A stretch of DNA of 64,000 bases, from contig CAXBDQ010000003.1 of NCBI GenBank assembly GCA_963974675.1, positions 1 to 64,000 on the forward strand. Direction: 5' to 3'. The first letter of the stretch is position 1. The number at the start of each line of letters is the position of its first letter. Under the pieces are notes generated by a model, which made no database searches, was not told the DNA's origin, and worked only from the letters and a program-made list of their open reading frames with translations. Positions 44,152 through 53,076 of the stretch are shown piece after piece. The position numbers and the translations under genes are program-made. This DNA comes from Porticoccus sp963974675. Its GTDB lineage: Bacteria; Pseudomonadota; Gammaproteobacteria; Pseudomonadales; Porticoccaceae.

Positions 44152-45219
44152 ATGATGGCGCGAGTTGTAAAAAAGCCAGCAGCTAAAAAACCAGCACGAA
44201 AAACAACGACGGCTAAAAAGAGTCTGTCAAAAACAAAAAAAACCAAGTTGGTGTCAGCATTAGACAAGGCAGTTGCAGTTGTGAGCGCCATTGAAAAAGA
44301 TATTAATACACAAACTAAAAAAGTCACTGCGGCAAGAAAAAAAGCAGCAGCCACTCGTCAACGGGTTGTTAAGAATGCAACTACAGCTTCTCAGTCGGCA
44401 TTTAAAAAAGCCACACAAGAAGTGAGAGCCCATGTTGACAAACTCGACAAGCTCGTGACAAAAGGCTCTATTAGTAGAGCAGAACTACGTGCTGAAAAAT
44501 TACTCGCTCAACTAAGGACTGTTGAGGAAAAAGCCATGGCTCAAGTTGCTAAAACTGAACAAAAACTTGAGGCTGCAGCAAAGGCAGACTTACAAAAAGC
44601 CCTAGCCCGTTATGAAAAATCATGGCTCAACCAGCGCACAAAAGATATTGCATCACAAGTGAAGTCTGTTGAGAAAACCGTACTCTTAAAAGTCAAAACT
44701 GCAGAGGAGCGTTTGAAAAAACAAGCAGCTGACCTTGTTAAGAAGGTAGAGGCGAAAGTCGGTACACAAAAGACTCCAAAAAATACAGCCGCAAGTCGGG
44801 GTCCGGGACGTCCTAAAAAGACTACAACGGCTAAATCTCCAGCAAAGCCTGTGTCAAAACGTAGCCCTGGTCGCCCCAAAAAGGCGGTAAGCACTAAGCC
44901 AAAAACTGCTACAGCAGCAGTAGCAAAACGTTCTCCCGGCCGTCCCAAAAAAGCAGTTGCATCAAAGTCTGCTGTTACTAAAAAATCCAGTCCAGGACGT
45001 CCAAAGAAAACAGCAACGGTTAAACCTAAAACGACTAACGTTAAAGGAGCACCAGGTCGCCCGAAAAAGGCTGCTGTAACCAAAGCTCCGAAAGCAGTTG
45101 CAAAAAAACGTAGCACTGGTCGCCCTAAAAAAGTTGCTAGCCCCAAAACGGCGGCTAACAAAGTGGCAACGCCAGTAACGACGACTCAGGCATCGCCGAC
45201 AGGTACGAGTGAAAGCTAA
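44152..45219 (+). CDS. Histone H1-like, multi-AT-hook DNA-binding protein (AlgP-like)
   Basis: This 355-residue, Lys/Ala-rich protein has three parts. Residues 1-75 are a basic lead. Residues 80-205 are rich in Ala, Lys, Glu and Leu with spacing that suggests a long coiled coil. Residues 215-330 carry six AT-hook cores GRPKK, at about 219, 240, 263, 282, 302 and 323, that is one every 19-23 residues. AT-hooks bind the minor groove of AT-rich DNA. In layout it resembles Pseudomonas AlgP, which has KPAA repeats instead. The ATG is doubled (44152, 44155) and preceded by AAGGAG. It probably compacts DNA or regulates transcription broadly. A terminator follows at 45311. Confidence 0.85.
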   Translation: MMARVVKKPAAKKPARKTTTAKKSLSKTKKTKLVSALDKAVAVVSAIEKDINTQTKKVTAARKKAAATRQRVVKNATTASQSAFKKATQEVRAHVDKLDKLVTKGSISRAELRAEKLLAQLRTVEEKAMAQVAKTEQKLEAAAKADLQKALARYEKSWLNQRTKDIASQVKSVEKTVLLKVKTAEERLKKQAADLVKKVEAKVGTQKTPKNTAASRGPGRPKKTTTAKSPAKPVSKRSPGRPKKAVSTKPKTATAAVAKRSPGRPKKAVASKSAVTKKSSPGRPKKTATVKPKTTNVKGAPGRPKKAAVTKAPKAVAKKRSTGRPKKVASPKTAANKVATPVTTTQASPTGTSES

Positions 45220-45310
45220 GGGTTTCTTGATCCCAACTTTTTTTATACACGTTATTAAAAATAACTAAACCTAAAATAAGTTGCTCTGATCTTTACAATA
45301 GAGAGGTTAC

Positions 45311-45339
45311 AATCCCCCGCCACAACGGGGGATTTTTTT
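45311..45339 (+). terminator. Rho-independent terminator overlapping the tsaB ribosome site
   Basis: AATCCCCCG (45311-45319) and CGGGGGATT (45326-45334) pair fully around a 6-base loop and run into a T-tract. It ends the AT-hook gene transcript. Its right arm contains GGGGGA (45327-45332), which is 9 bases before the tsaB GTG and is the only candidate ribosome site for it. Confidence 0.85.
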
Positions 45340-45341
45340 AC

Positions 45342-46046
45342 GTGACGAATATTTTAGCCATTGATACATCAACACCGGCATGTTCTGCTGCAATACTTAT
45401 AGGCAATGAGGTTTTATCCAAGCATCAGCTTGCCAGTAGAGAACATACTCGACTGATATTACCTATGGTGCATCATCTTCTTAACGAAGCGGGTATGACT
45501 CTGTCTGAAATGGATGCTATCGCATTTACAGCAGGACCAGGATCATTTACTGGTATTCGTATTGGGTTTGGTGTTGTTCAAGGTTTAGCCTTTGGTGCTG
45601 AATTGCCCGTTTTACCGGTATCAAGCTTGGAAACCCTAGCCCATACCGCCATTCGTAAGCTTCAAGTACAAGCCAATACACATATTATTCCGATGTTTGA
45701 TGCGCGGATGGATGAGATTTATTCGGCGCACTTTTATTACTGTTCTGGGAATTTAGAACGTCTCCATGAGGATACTGTATGTCCTCCGGAGAAGATTGAT
45801 AATGAGTTTTTTGATCCTATGATTCCAGAGGCCATGATAGTTATCGGTGATGGCTGGAACTACAGTGAGAGAATGTCCATAAGAACACCAGATTCTACTG
45901 ATAGTGCACTATTACCCGAAGCACAGGATATTTTTAGTATTGCATGCCCGCTGATTAACGAGGGGAAAGCGATACCCGTTGAGGAAGCAAATCCTGTGTA
46001 TTTGAGAGATAAAATTACTTGGAAAAAACGTAAAAAATTACGTTAG
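45342..46046 (+). CDS. tsaB: tRNA threonylcarbamoyladenosine biosynthesis protein TsaB
   Basis: TsaB is the scaffold partner of TsaD in making t6A at position 37 of ANN-decoding tRNAs. The 234-residue protein has the ASKHA-type N-terminus ILAIDTSTPACSAAI, the REHTRLILPMVHHLL segment and the AGPGSFTGIRIGFGVVQGLA motif. The GTG start gives the usual N-terminus. It lies only 3 bases past a strong terminator, and its ribosome site appears to lie inside the terminator stem, so expression may depend on read-through or a start within the hairpin region. uppP follows 34 bases later. Confidence 0.95.
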   Translation: MTNILAIDTSTPACSAAILIGNEVLSKHQLASREHTRLILPMVHHLLNEAGMTLSEMDAIAFTAGPGSFTGIRIGFGVVQGLAFGAELPVLPVSSLETLAHTAIRKLQVQANTHIIPMFDARMDEIYSAHFYYCSGNLERLHEDTVCPPEKIDNEFFDPMIPEAMIVIGDGWNYSERMSIRTPDSTDSALLPEAQDIFSIACPLINEGKAIPVEEANPVYLRDKITWKKRKKLR

Positions 46047-46080
46047 TACAGTGAAAAGTTAAACCAGAGGATAGAGGGCA

Positions 46081-46881
46081 GTGGATTTAATACACATAGT
46101 CTTTTTGGCAATCATTCAGGGACTCACAGAGTTTCTACCCATTTCCAGCTCCGCCCATTTAATTTTACCCTCAGAAATTCTCGGTTGGGAGGACCAGGGG
46201 TTAGCCTTTGATGTGGCAGTTCATGTGGGTTCGTTATTAGCGGTTATGGGATATTTTCGTCACGATATTCGGCAATTAGTTGTCTGCTGGTTTCAGAGTG
46301 TGACCGGTGGTAAAAAAACACCTGAAAGTCGTTTAGGCTGGCAAATTATCTTGGCCACAATTCCCGCAGGATTATTTGGTTTATTTTTAGGTGACTTTAT
46401 AGAATCAAATCTACGTTCTATTGCTGTTATCGCGGCTACGACCATTATTTTCGGTGTTCTACTTGGGTTATCAGATCGCTTTAGCTCAAGAACAAAAAGC
46501 CTACATGAATTTACTTGGAAGTCTGCTTTGTTTGTAGGTTGTGCTCAAGCGCTAGCATTAATACCGGGGACTTCACGCTCTGGTATAACAATTACAGCTG
46601 CCTTGGCTTTAGGTTTTGACCGGACTGCAGCAGCACGATTCTCATTCCTGTTAGCAATCCCTGTTATTGTATTGAGCGGTGGTTATAAAACTGGACAACT
46701 ATTGCAGTTGGCTACTGTTCCCTGGGGTGATATTGCTATGGGTGCTGTATTGTCAGCCATCACTGCTTACTTGTGCATTCACTTGTTTCTCACATGGATT
46801 AATCGAATCGGTATGCTGCCATTTGTTCTTTATCGATTGGTTCTTGGCTGCGTTTTAATCGTTATTCTGATGAACGGGTAA
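46081..46881 (+). CDS. uppP: Undecaprenyl-diphosphate phosphatase (BacA/UppP)
   Basis: UppP dephosphorylates undecaprenyl diphosphate at the inner membrane to recycle the lipid carrier for cell-wall synthesis, and gives bacitracin resistance. The 266-residue protein has the two family motifs QGLTEFLPISSSAHLIL near the N-terminus and PGTSRSGITITAALALG near residue 162, within about eight helices. The GTG start has GAGG purines upstream (CCAGAGGATAGAGGGCA). It follows tsaB closely and is probably co-transcribed. Confidence 0.97.
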   Translation: MDLIHIVFLAIIQGLTEFLPISSSAHLILPSEILGWEDQGLAFDVAVHVGSLLAVMGYFRHDIRQLVVCWFQSVTGGKKTPESRLGWQIILATIPAGLFGLFLGDFIESNLRSIAVIAATTIIFGVLLGLSDRFSSRTKSLHEFTWKSALFVGCAQALALIPGTSRSGITITAALALGFDRTAAARFSFLLAIPVIVLSGGYKTGQLLQLATVPWGDIAMGAVLSAITAYLCIHLFLTWINRIGMLPFVLYRLVLGCVLIVILMNG

Positions 46882-46908
46882 AGTGACTTTTAGTACAAGA
46901 GTTTAGTT

Positions 46909-47793
46909 ATGATGAAGTTAGCGTTTCTCGGTTTGGGTGTGATGGGCTTTCCTATGGCCGGCCACCTGAGCCAGGCCGGTTTTGATATAACCGTTTATAA
47001 CAGGACCCTTAAAAAATCCGAATGCTGGCTACAGTCGTATCGTGGACATTCTGCTTTGACGCCCAGCGAGGCGGTTAGGTCTGCTGATATCGTTTTCGCC
47101 TGCGTGGGTGATGATAGTAATCTTCGGGATATTACTCTGGGAGAGCAGGGTGCCTATGACGGTATGAAACCCGGAGCATTTTTTGTGGATCATTCAACTG
47201 TCTCTGCGGAGGTTTCTCGGGAATTGGCCGGTATAGCCGAGTCACTCGGATTAGGGTATCTCGATGCGCCAGTATCAGGTGGCCAGCAAGGTGCAGAAAA
47301 GGCTGAACTCACGGTTATGGTCGGCGGTGAGGCAAATGACTTTTCAGTGGTTAAACCCGTCATTGAGCACTATGCCCGCGAGGTCATGCTGATGGGACCA
47401 GTGGGTAATGGTCAGTTATGTAAAATGGTCAATCAAATTTGTGTGGCGGGTTTACTTGAGGGGTTGGCAGAAGGTTTAAATTTTGCTGAAGCGGCAGGAC
47501 TGGATGTTGATCAAGTAGTTCAGGTCATATCCAAAGGGGCTGCGCAATCCTGGCAAATGGAAAACCGATATAAAACCATGACCGCAGGTGAATATAATAA
47601 TGGTTTCGCCGTTGATCTAATGAGAAAAGATTTATCAATCGCCATGAAAGAAGCATCACTCAATGGCGCCAAATTACCCGTGACTGAATTAGTCGACCAA
47701 TATTATGCCGATGTGCAGGCTATGGGTGGAAATCGTTGGGATACATCCAGTTTGTTAGCACGGCTTAAGTTATCCTATGAACACGATGAATAA
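46909..47793 (+). CDS. NAD-binding beta-hydroxyacid dehydrogenase
   Basis: The 294-residue protein is of the 3-hydroxyisobutyrate dehydrogenase family. It has the Rossmann motif FLGLGVMGFPMAGHL, the substrate signature YLDAPVSGGQQGAE, the catalytic lysine in GQLCKMVNQI and the C-terminal helical domain with NNGFAVDLMRKDLSIA. Tartronate semialdehyde reductase, glyoxylate/succinic semialdehyde reductase and 3-hydroxyisobutyrate dehydrogenase share these features, so the substrate is open. No valine-degradation or glycerate genes are adjacent. The gene begins with a double ATG, 28 bases after uppP. Confidence 0.88.
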   Translation: MMKLAFLGLGVMGFPMAGHLSQAGFDITVYNRTLKKSECWLQSYRGHSALTPSEAVRSADIVFACVGDDSNLRDITLGEQGAYDGMKPGAFFVDHSTVSAEVSRELAGIAESLGLGYLDAPVSGGQQGAEKAELTVMVGGEANDFSVVKPVIEHYAREVMLMGPVGNGQLCKMVNQICVAGLLEGLAEGLNFAEAAGLDVDQVVQVISKGAAQSWQMENRYKTMTAGEYNNGFAVDLMRKDLSIAMKEASLNGAKLPVTELVDQYYADVQAMGGNRWDTSSLLARLKLSYEHDE

Positions 47794-47900
47794 GTGGTAT
47801 TAACGGTGTCACTGTTGACCGTAATGGATAGATAACAGTTACCAATAGAAATACAAATTAAGCTGGCCCAAAAGTAAGAGCCGTCAGTAGGAAGCATGGT

Positions 47901-49214
47901 ATGAACCAACAACAGTACAACCAGAAAATGCTCGACTTTATTCAGCAGTCGCCAACGCCATTTCATGCGGTGGAGACTATGAAGAAGTCATTTGACAAAG
48001 CAGGTTTTCAGGCACTTGCGGAAGAGGATCATTGGAATTTGGTTAAAGGTGGTCGTTATTATGTCACCCGCAATGGCTCCTCTATTATTGCATTTGTAGT
48101 TGGTAGCCAGCCTGTCACTGATACGGGTATTCGTTTAGTTGGAGCCCATACAGACAGCCCCTGCTTGAAAGTTAAGCCTATTCCTGAGTTGTACAAACAT
48201 AACTTTTTTCAACTGGGTGTGGAAGTCTATGGGGGCGCTCTGCTTAACCCTTGGTTTGACCGTGATCTTTCTATTGCAGGAAGGGTTGTCTTTAAAGAGG
48301 GTGAGGGTGAACTACAACAATCATTGATTGACCTGAAAAGACCAGTGGCTGTTATTCCGAGCCTTGCTATTCATTTAGACCGTGAGGCCAACGATCAGCG
48401 CAAGATCAATCCTCAGACAGATATACCACCGATATTATTCAAGTGTACCGATAGAACAAAAGACTTTAGGTCCATACTGGCTCAAGAACTTATAAAGACA
48501 TCACCAGAAGCAGGTCAAACTCGTGACATAACGGTGATGGATTACGACCTTTATTTCTATGATTGCCAGCCACCTGCTATAACCGGCCTTAACGAAGATT
48601 TTATTTCTAGCGCGAGGCTCGATAACCTATTGAGCTGTTTTACGGGTATGCAGGCGCTTCTGAATAGCCAAGATGAGATGACTGGCATGTTGATCTGTAG
48701 TGACCATGAAGAAGTAGGTAGCACTTCTGCAATGGGTGCCAATGGCCCTATGTTGAAGTCCGTACTAGAACGTTTATACCCTGACGCTGAAATGAGATCC
48801 CGAATTCTCAGCCAATCACTCCTAGTTTCGACGGATAATGCCCACGGCATTCATCCAAATTTTAGCGATAAGCATGACGGAAATCATGGGCCTGTTATTA
48901 ATGAAGGGCCGGTGATTAAAATTAATGCTAATCAGCGGTACGCTACAAATAGCGTGACATCCTCCTTGTTTCGCCATCTGTGTGAACAGCAAGGTGTACC
49001 GGTACAATCCTTTGTTAATCGGGCAGACATGGGATGTGGCAGCACAATTGGCCCCATTACTGCGGCCAATATTGGTGTGCAGACCCTTGATGTCGGCGTG
49101 CCCACCTTTGCCATGCATTCAATTCGTGAGTTAGCTGGTGTAGAAGACGCCCATCATTTGTTCAATGTGCTTAAGGCTTTTTATAACACTGAGCGTAAGT
49201 TAGTCATTAACTAG
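47901..49214 (+). CDS. apeB: M18 family aminopeptidase
   Basis: M18 aminopeptidases are cytosolic dinuclear zinc enzymes, mostly aspartyl or broad aminopeptidases, that form dodecamers. The 437-residue protein has the metal-site motifs VGAHTDSPCLKVKP, ICSDHEEVGSTSAMG, DNAHGIHPNFSDKHD and FAMHSIRELAG. The N-terminal SPTPFHAVETMKKSFDKAGF is typical. Length fits the bacterial ApeB group. A 107-base gap after the dehydrogenase gene makes its own promoter likely, and a weak hairpin follows the stop. Confidence 0.94.
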   Translation: MNQQQYNQKMLDFIQQSPTPFHAVETMKKSFDKAGFQALAEEDHWNLVKGGRYYVTRNGSSIIAFVVGSQPVTDTGIRLVGAHTDSPCLKVKPIPELYKHNFFQLGVEVYGGALLNPWFDRDLSIAGRVVFKEGEGELQQSLIDLKRPVAVIPSLAIHLDREANDQRKINPQTDIPPILFKCTDRTKDFRSILAQELIKTSPEAGQTRDITVMDYDLYFYDCQPPAITGLNEDFISSARLDNLLSCFTGMQALLNSQDEMTGMLICSDHEEVGSTSAMGANGPMLKSVLERLYPDAEMRSRILSQSLLVSTDNAHGIHPNFSDKHDGNHGPVINEGPVIKINANQRYATNSVTSSLFRHLCEQQGVPVQSFVNRADMGCGSTIGPITAANIGVQTLDVGVPTFAMHSIRELAGVEDAHHLFNVLKAFYNTERKLVIN

Positions 49215-49216
49215 CC

Positions 49217-49246
49217 AGTGTTCAGGTTGAGCCTGGCACTTTATTA
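49217..49246 (+). terminator. Possible terminator after apeB
   Basis: AGTG (49217-49220) with CACT (49237-49240), and CAGG (49223-49226) with CCTG (49232-49235), form an interrupted stem three bases after the stop. A short T-rich TTTATT follows. It is weak. Confidence 0.4.
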
Positions 49247-49323
49247 CTGCGGTTAATTCCGTATGATGTGCGCCAAATAGCTAACCCAAAACATAACAAG
49301 CAAGTAGAACCGAGCGTGATAAC

Positions 49324-50403
49324 TTGCAAACAAATACTTCTACTGAAGCCCTGGTAGAAAAATTGGTAGAAAAATTAATGGAAACATCAAAAGAAAATAA
49401 GCCTGACACCGTATTAACCGGTATTACCACAACCGGCGCTCCTCACTTGGGAAACTACGTGGGCGCTATCCGACCCGCTATTGCTGCAAGCCAGCAACTA
49501 GGTGTTCAAGCCTATTATTTTCTAGCTGATTTCCATTCTCTGATCAAATGCCAGGATCCAAAAAAAATCCACGAATCTACCCGTGAAATTGCCGCTACTT
49601 GGCTGGCTCTAGGGTTGAATACCGATAATGTGGTGTTTTACCGCCAATCAGACGTGCCTGAGATTCCACAACTGACATGGTTTCTTAACTGTGTCGCAGC
49701 CAAAGGTTTGATGAACAGGGCGCATGCCTACAAGGATTCCGTTCAAAAGAATCAGGAAGCAGGGGAAGATACTGACTTTGGTGTCACCATGGGGCTATTT
49801 TCCTACCCAGTACTTATGGCTGCCGATATCCTGATGTTTAACGGTACCAAAGTGCCTGTGGGTAGGGATCAAATTCAACACATAGAAATGGCACGAGATA
49901 TCGCCCAGCGTTTCAATCATATCTATGGCGAACATTTTTCTTTGCCGGAAGCGGTTGTTGATGACCACGTGGCCGTTTTACAGGGTCTTGATGGCCGTAA
50001 AATGAGTAAAAGCTACGGTAATACCATTCCTCTGTTTCTGCCTGAAAAACAGCTTAAAAAGCATATTAATAAAATTAAAACTAATCTTCTGGAACCCGGG
50101 GAACCCAAAGATCCTGAAACCTCTACGGTATTTCAAGTTTGGCGAGCATTTGCTTCAGAAGATCAATCGAGCTACATGCGCAAAGAATTTGAAAATGGTA
50201 TTGCTTGGGGCGAGGCAAAAAAGCAATTGTTTGAGCTTATTAACGATGAACTTCGTGAACCCAGAGAACGCTATAACGAACTTATGGAAAACCCTGAACA
50301 TATAGAACACATATTACGCCAGGGAGCAAAAAAGGCCCGAGACTATAGTGTTCCTTTTCTTAAAAAGCTAAATAAAGCCGTAGGCCTTTATTCTTTAGCC
50401 TAA
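49324..50403 (+). CDS. trpS: Tryptophanyl-tRNA synthetase
   Basis: TrpS charges tRNA-Trp. The class I synthetase has the HIGH-like motif TGAPHLGNYVGAI near residue 42 and the KMSKS motif GRKMSKSYGN near residue 228. The sequence belongs to the bacterial group with the TTTGAPHLGN form rather than the E. coli form. The longest frame starts at TTG 49324 (359 residues) and includes a short repeated segment, LVEKLVEKL. An ATG at 49378 would drop this lead, but neither start has a strong ribosome site. It is convergent with bioA at a distance of 15 bases. Confidence 0.95.
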   Translation: MQTNTSTEALVEKLVEKLMETSKENKPDTVLTGITTTGAPHLGNYVGAIRPAIAASQQLGVQAYYFLADFHSLIKCQDPKKIHESTREIAATWLALGLNTDNVVFYRQSDVPEIPQLTWFLNCVAAKGLMNRAHAYKDSVQKNQEAGEDTDFGVTMGLFSYPVLMAADILMFNGTKVPVGRDQIQHIEMARDIAQRFNHIYGEHFSLPEAVVDDHVAVLQGLDGRKMSKSYGNTIPLFLPEKQLKKHINKIKTNLLEPGEPKDPETSTVFQVWRAFASEDQSSYMRKEFENGIAWGEAKKQLFELINDELREPRERYNELMENPEHIEHILRQGAKKARDYSVPFLKKLNKAVGLYSLA

Positions 50404-50418
50404 GCCTAAGAACAACAA

Positions 50419-51726
50419 TTATTGATAGTTTTTTACCACCCTAAGCATGCTCGTCATCAGGGTTTCTAGATCACTTTTGGATATGATATACGGAGGCATC
50501 ACGTAGACTCGACTACCAAAGGGCCGAACCCAGATGCCTTCTGCCACAAACTGTTGTTGAATTTTGGCTAAATCCACGGCAGTTGTCATCTCAATAACCC
50601 CCACTGCGCCAAGACAGCGCACTTCAATCACATTATCAAAGTCATTTGCTGGTGCTAATCCAGACTTAAGCTGCTGCTCAATTTCGAGAATTCGTGCCTG
50701 CCAGTTTGTATTGAGTAATAAATTGATACTGGTGTTAGCCACAGAGCAGGCGAGGGGGTTACCCATGAATGTTGGACCGTGCATAAATACACCCGCCTCG
50801 CCATTGCATATACCGTCACTGACCTTCGTTGTACACAACGTGGCGGCCAGTGTCATATAGCCTCCTGTCAGGGCCTTACCAAGACATAAAATGTCTGGAG
50901 TAATATCTGCCCATTCACAGGCAAATAACTTTCCTGTACGCCCGAAACCTGTGGCGATCTCATCGGCTATCAGTAAAACATCATATTCATTACATAGCTC
51001 GCGAACCCGTTTCAAATAGATAGGCGAATAAAAATACATGCCGCCTGTTCCCTGTAAAATAGGTTCAAGAATGACTGCAGCCAGCTCATTGCTGTGTTTA
51101 TCTAAAAGCCTTTTAATATCGGTGAGATAACTTTCATCCCAGTCGTCATGAAAATCACAGCGAGGAGACTCTGTGAATAACTGCTTAGGTAAGATGCTGT
51201 TGAATAAATGGTGCATACCTGTGTCAGGATCACAAACGGACATGGCCCCAAGGGTATCGCCATGGTAACCCTTGTGAAGACTCAAGATACGTGACTTTTC
51301 AGGCTTTCCCTTAGAATACCAGTACTGGATAGCCATTTTTAGAGCAACTTCGACGCTAACGGAACCCGAATCACAAAGAAAAACCTTATCCAGGCCTTCA
51401 GGGGTTATATCGACCAGTGTTATGGCGAGTTGAGCGGCAGGTTCGTGAATGATACCTCCGAACATCACATGTGACATGATGTCGACTTGCTCTTTAAGTG
51501 CCTTATTCAGTGCAGGGTGGTTGTAGCCATGAATGGCTGACCACCATGAGGACATACCATCGATTAGCTCACGGCCATCAGCCAATTTTATGCGAACACC
51601 ACTTGCGCTTATCACGTGATAAGCTGGAATTGGCGAAGTTAGTGAAGAGTAGGGGTGCCAGACATGTTTCTGGTCAATACTTGATATTTGCGATGTAGTT
51701 AGATGTTCCATCGGGATAGAATTCAC
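50419..51726 (-). CDS. bioA: Adenosylmethionine-8-amino-7-oxononanoate aminotransferase
   Basis: BioA converts KAPA to DAPA in biotin synthesis, using S-adenosylmethionine as amino donor. The 435-residue PLP enzyme has HVWHPYSSLTSP near the N-terminus, the WWSAIHGYNHPAL segment, LIADEIATGFGRTG and the cofactor lysine in CLGKALTGGYMTLAAT. The WHPYSS and SSWWSAIHGYNHP motifs distinguish BioA from other class III aminotransferases. No other biotin genes are in the window, so bioA is separate from a bio operon here. The upstream gene is divergent. Confidence 0.96.
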   Translation of the reverse strand: MNSIPMEHLTTSQISSIDQKHVWHPYSSLTSPIPAYHVISASGVRIKLADGRELIDGMSSWWSAIHGYNHPALNKALKEQVDIMSHVMFGGIIHEPAAQLAITLVDITPEGLDKVFLCDSGSVSVEVALKMAIQYWYSKGKPEKSRILSLHKGYHGDTLGAMSVCDPDTGMHHLFNSILPKQLFTESPRCDFHDDWDESYLTDIKRLLDKHSNELAAVILEPILQGTGGMYFYSPIYLKRVRELCNEYDVLLIADEIATGFGRTGKLFACEWADITPDILCLGKALTGGYMTLAATLCTTKVSDGICNGEAGVFMHGPTFMGNPLACSVANTSINLLLNTNWQARILEIEQQLKSGLAPANDFDNVIEVRCLGAVGVIEMTTAVDLAKIQQQFVAEGIWVRPFGSRVYVMPPYIISKSDLETLMTSMLRVVKNYQ

Positions 51727-51809
51727 AGGCTAAAGAGTTGCTATTGTAAGGTAGGATGGATAATGGTACCAAAGGGGTTCTTATCTATTGAACGAGAAAA
51801 TACGCAAAA

Positions 51810-52652
51810 ATGAAGAATGTAAAATATATGGCCACATCACTTAAACGGTTAGTCTTTTCTTGTTTTGTGAGCAGTATATTTTGCTGCTCAGTATTCGCTG
51901 CTCCTAGTGCAGACTATTGGGCATATTGGGATAAAAGTGATGAAAATAGCTATAGCAGCATAGATCACAGTCAATGGAATAAAATTCTTCAAACCTATGT
52001 AATAGACAAACATTCCTCTGGGGTGAACCGTTTTAAATACGCTGCCATCACATCCAAAGACAAAAAAAATCTCACACGCTATATCAAGTCCTTAGAAAAA
52101 ACAGACCCAAGGGCATATAACCGAAGAGAACAGAAGGCCTACTGGCTAAATCTCTACAATGCCGTCACTGTGAAATTGGTACTAGATAACTACCCAATCA
52201 AAAGCATGCAGGATATTGGTAATAAAATGATCAAGCGTGGGCCTTGGAATAGGCCCTTAATCAATGTGGCAGGACAGCGCTTGAGCTTAAATGATATAGA
52301 ACACAGGATTCTGAGGCCCATATGGCACGATCATAAGATCCATTTCGGCTTAAGCTGTGCCAGTATTAGTTGTCCGAATATATTGCCCGTGGCATTTACA
52401 GGTGCAAACGTACGGTCACTATTGAAACAAGCAGGCCGTGATTATATCAATCATCCTAGGGGTATCAGTCTTAAAAATGGAAAATTGAAAGCATCGAGCA
52501 TGTTCAATTGGTACCAGACAGATTTTGCCAAGAGCGAAAGTAAACTAATGAAAGTCTTTGCTTACTACACAGAAGACAAAGTGGCGCTCTATCTATTGGG
52601 CTATCAGGGCAAAATAGATTATAACTATGACTGGCAGTTAAATGAGCCTTAA
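51810..52652 (+). CDS. Exported DUF547 protein
   Basis: The 280-residue protein has a signal peptide (about 7-31, with FSCFVSSIFCCSVFAAP) and a single DUF547 domain. The domain signature is AYWLNLYNAVTVKLVLDNYP, then HFGLSCASISCPNI and the C-terminal SMFNWYQTDF. DUF547 proteins are common in marine gammaproteobacteria; the fold contains a catalytic-looking Cys/His set, but no reaction is established. The cysteines in SCASISCPN are conserved in the family. It is likely periplasmic. A second ATG at 51828 could be the start. Confidence 0.88.
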   Translation: MKNVKYMATSLKRLVFSCFVSSIFCCSVFAAPSADYWAYWDKSDENSYSSIDHSQWNKILQTYVIDKHSSGVNRFKYAAITSKDKKNLTRYIKSLEKTDPRAYNRREQKAYWLNLYNAVTVKLVLDNYPIKSMQDIGNKMIKRGPWNRPLINVAGQRLSLNDIEHRILRPIWHDHKIHFGLSCASISCPNILPVAFTGANVRSLLKQAGRDYINHPRGISLKNGKLKASSMFNWYQTDFAKSESKLMKVFAYYTEDKVALYLLGYQGKIDYNYDWQLNEP

Positions 52653-53076
52653 AATCTATATAAATCACTTTTACTAAACAGCCTAATAGACTGATTTAAA
52701 ACGAAAAGTATGAAGTAAATCTATTATTTTTTCTTGTAAAAAATTTTCAGAATTGCTAAAGACTTTCATTGTTTTCAATGGTGTGGCCATTTTTTAATAA
52801 TGCAGACAAGGCATGTAGCATCGAAAACAGGAATAGAATATTGGGCCGTGAAAATGAAGGGTACGATTAAGAACAAAGCTTGGGCTATTATTCTGTCGAA
52901 AGTATTTGCCAATTCAAGCCAGAGCAGGTCGGCTGGCAACGACCTCCGACCTCCGACCTCCGACCTCCGACCTCCGACCTTGGCTCAGTGCTGGCATCTA
53001 TTTTGATCATAATCTCGACCACATGATATATAAACCTCCGCAGCATTACAGAATATAGGTTGGTCGAGAGGTATGG
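52653..53076. other. Intergenic region with a heptamer repeat, no recognised gene
   Basis: These 424 bases hold no convincing gene. A 68-codon frame at 52800-53006 encodes a DLRPPTS repeat only because it crosses the tandem heptamers. A weak hairpin (AATGG 52777-52781, CCATT 52787... read 52787-52791) followed by T's may end the DUF547 transcript. The rest is AT-rich. Confidence 0.5.
52940..52980. repeat. Tandem CGACCTC heptamer repeat, about 5.9 copies
   Basis: CGACCTC is repeated five full times plus six of seven bases, without a mismatch, then ends at TTGG. Such short perfect arrays change copy number by slippage. It lies outside recognised genes, between the DUF547 gene and the sulfur cluster. 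Confidence 0.95.

Noticed and set aside
44610..45161. 183-codon minus-strand frame across the AT-hook gene
   Set aside because: A mirror of the repetitive Lys/Pro-rich codons of the true gene. The plus strand has the ribosome site and AT-hooks.
52800..53006. 68-codon frame with DLRPPTS repeats
   Set aside because: The repeat comes from the heptamer array, and there is no ribosome site or known family.
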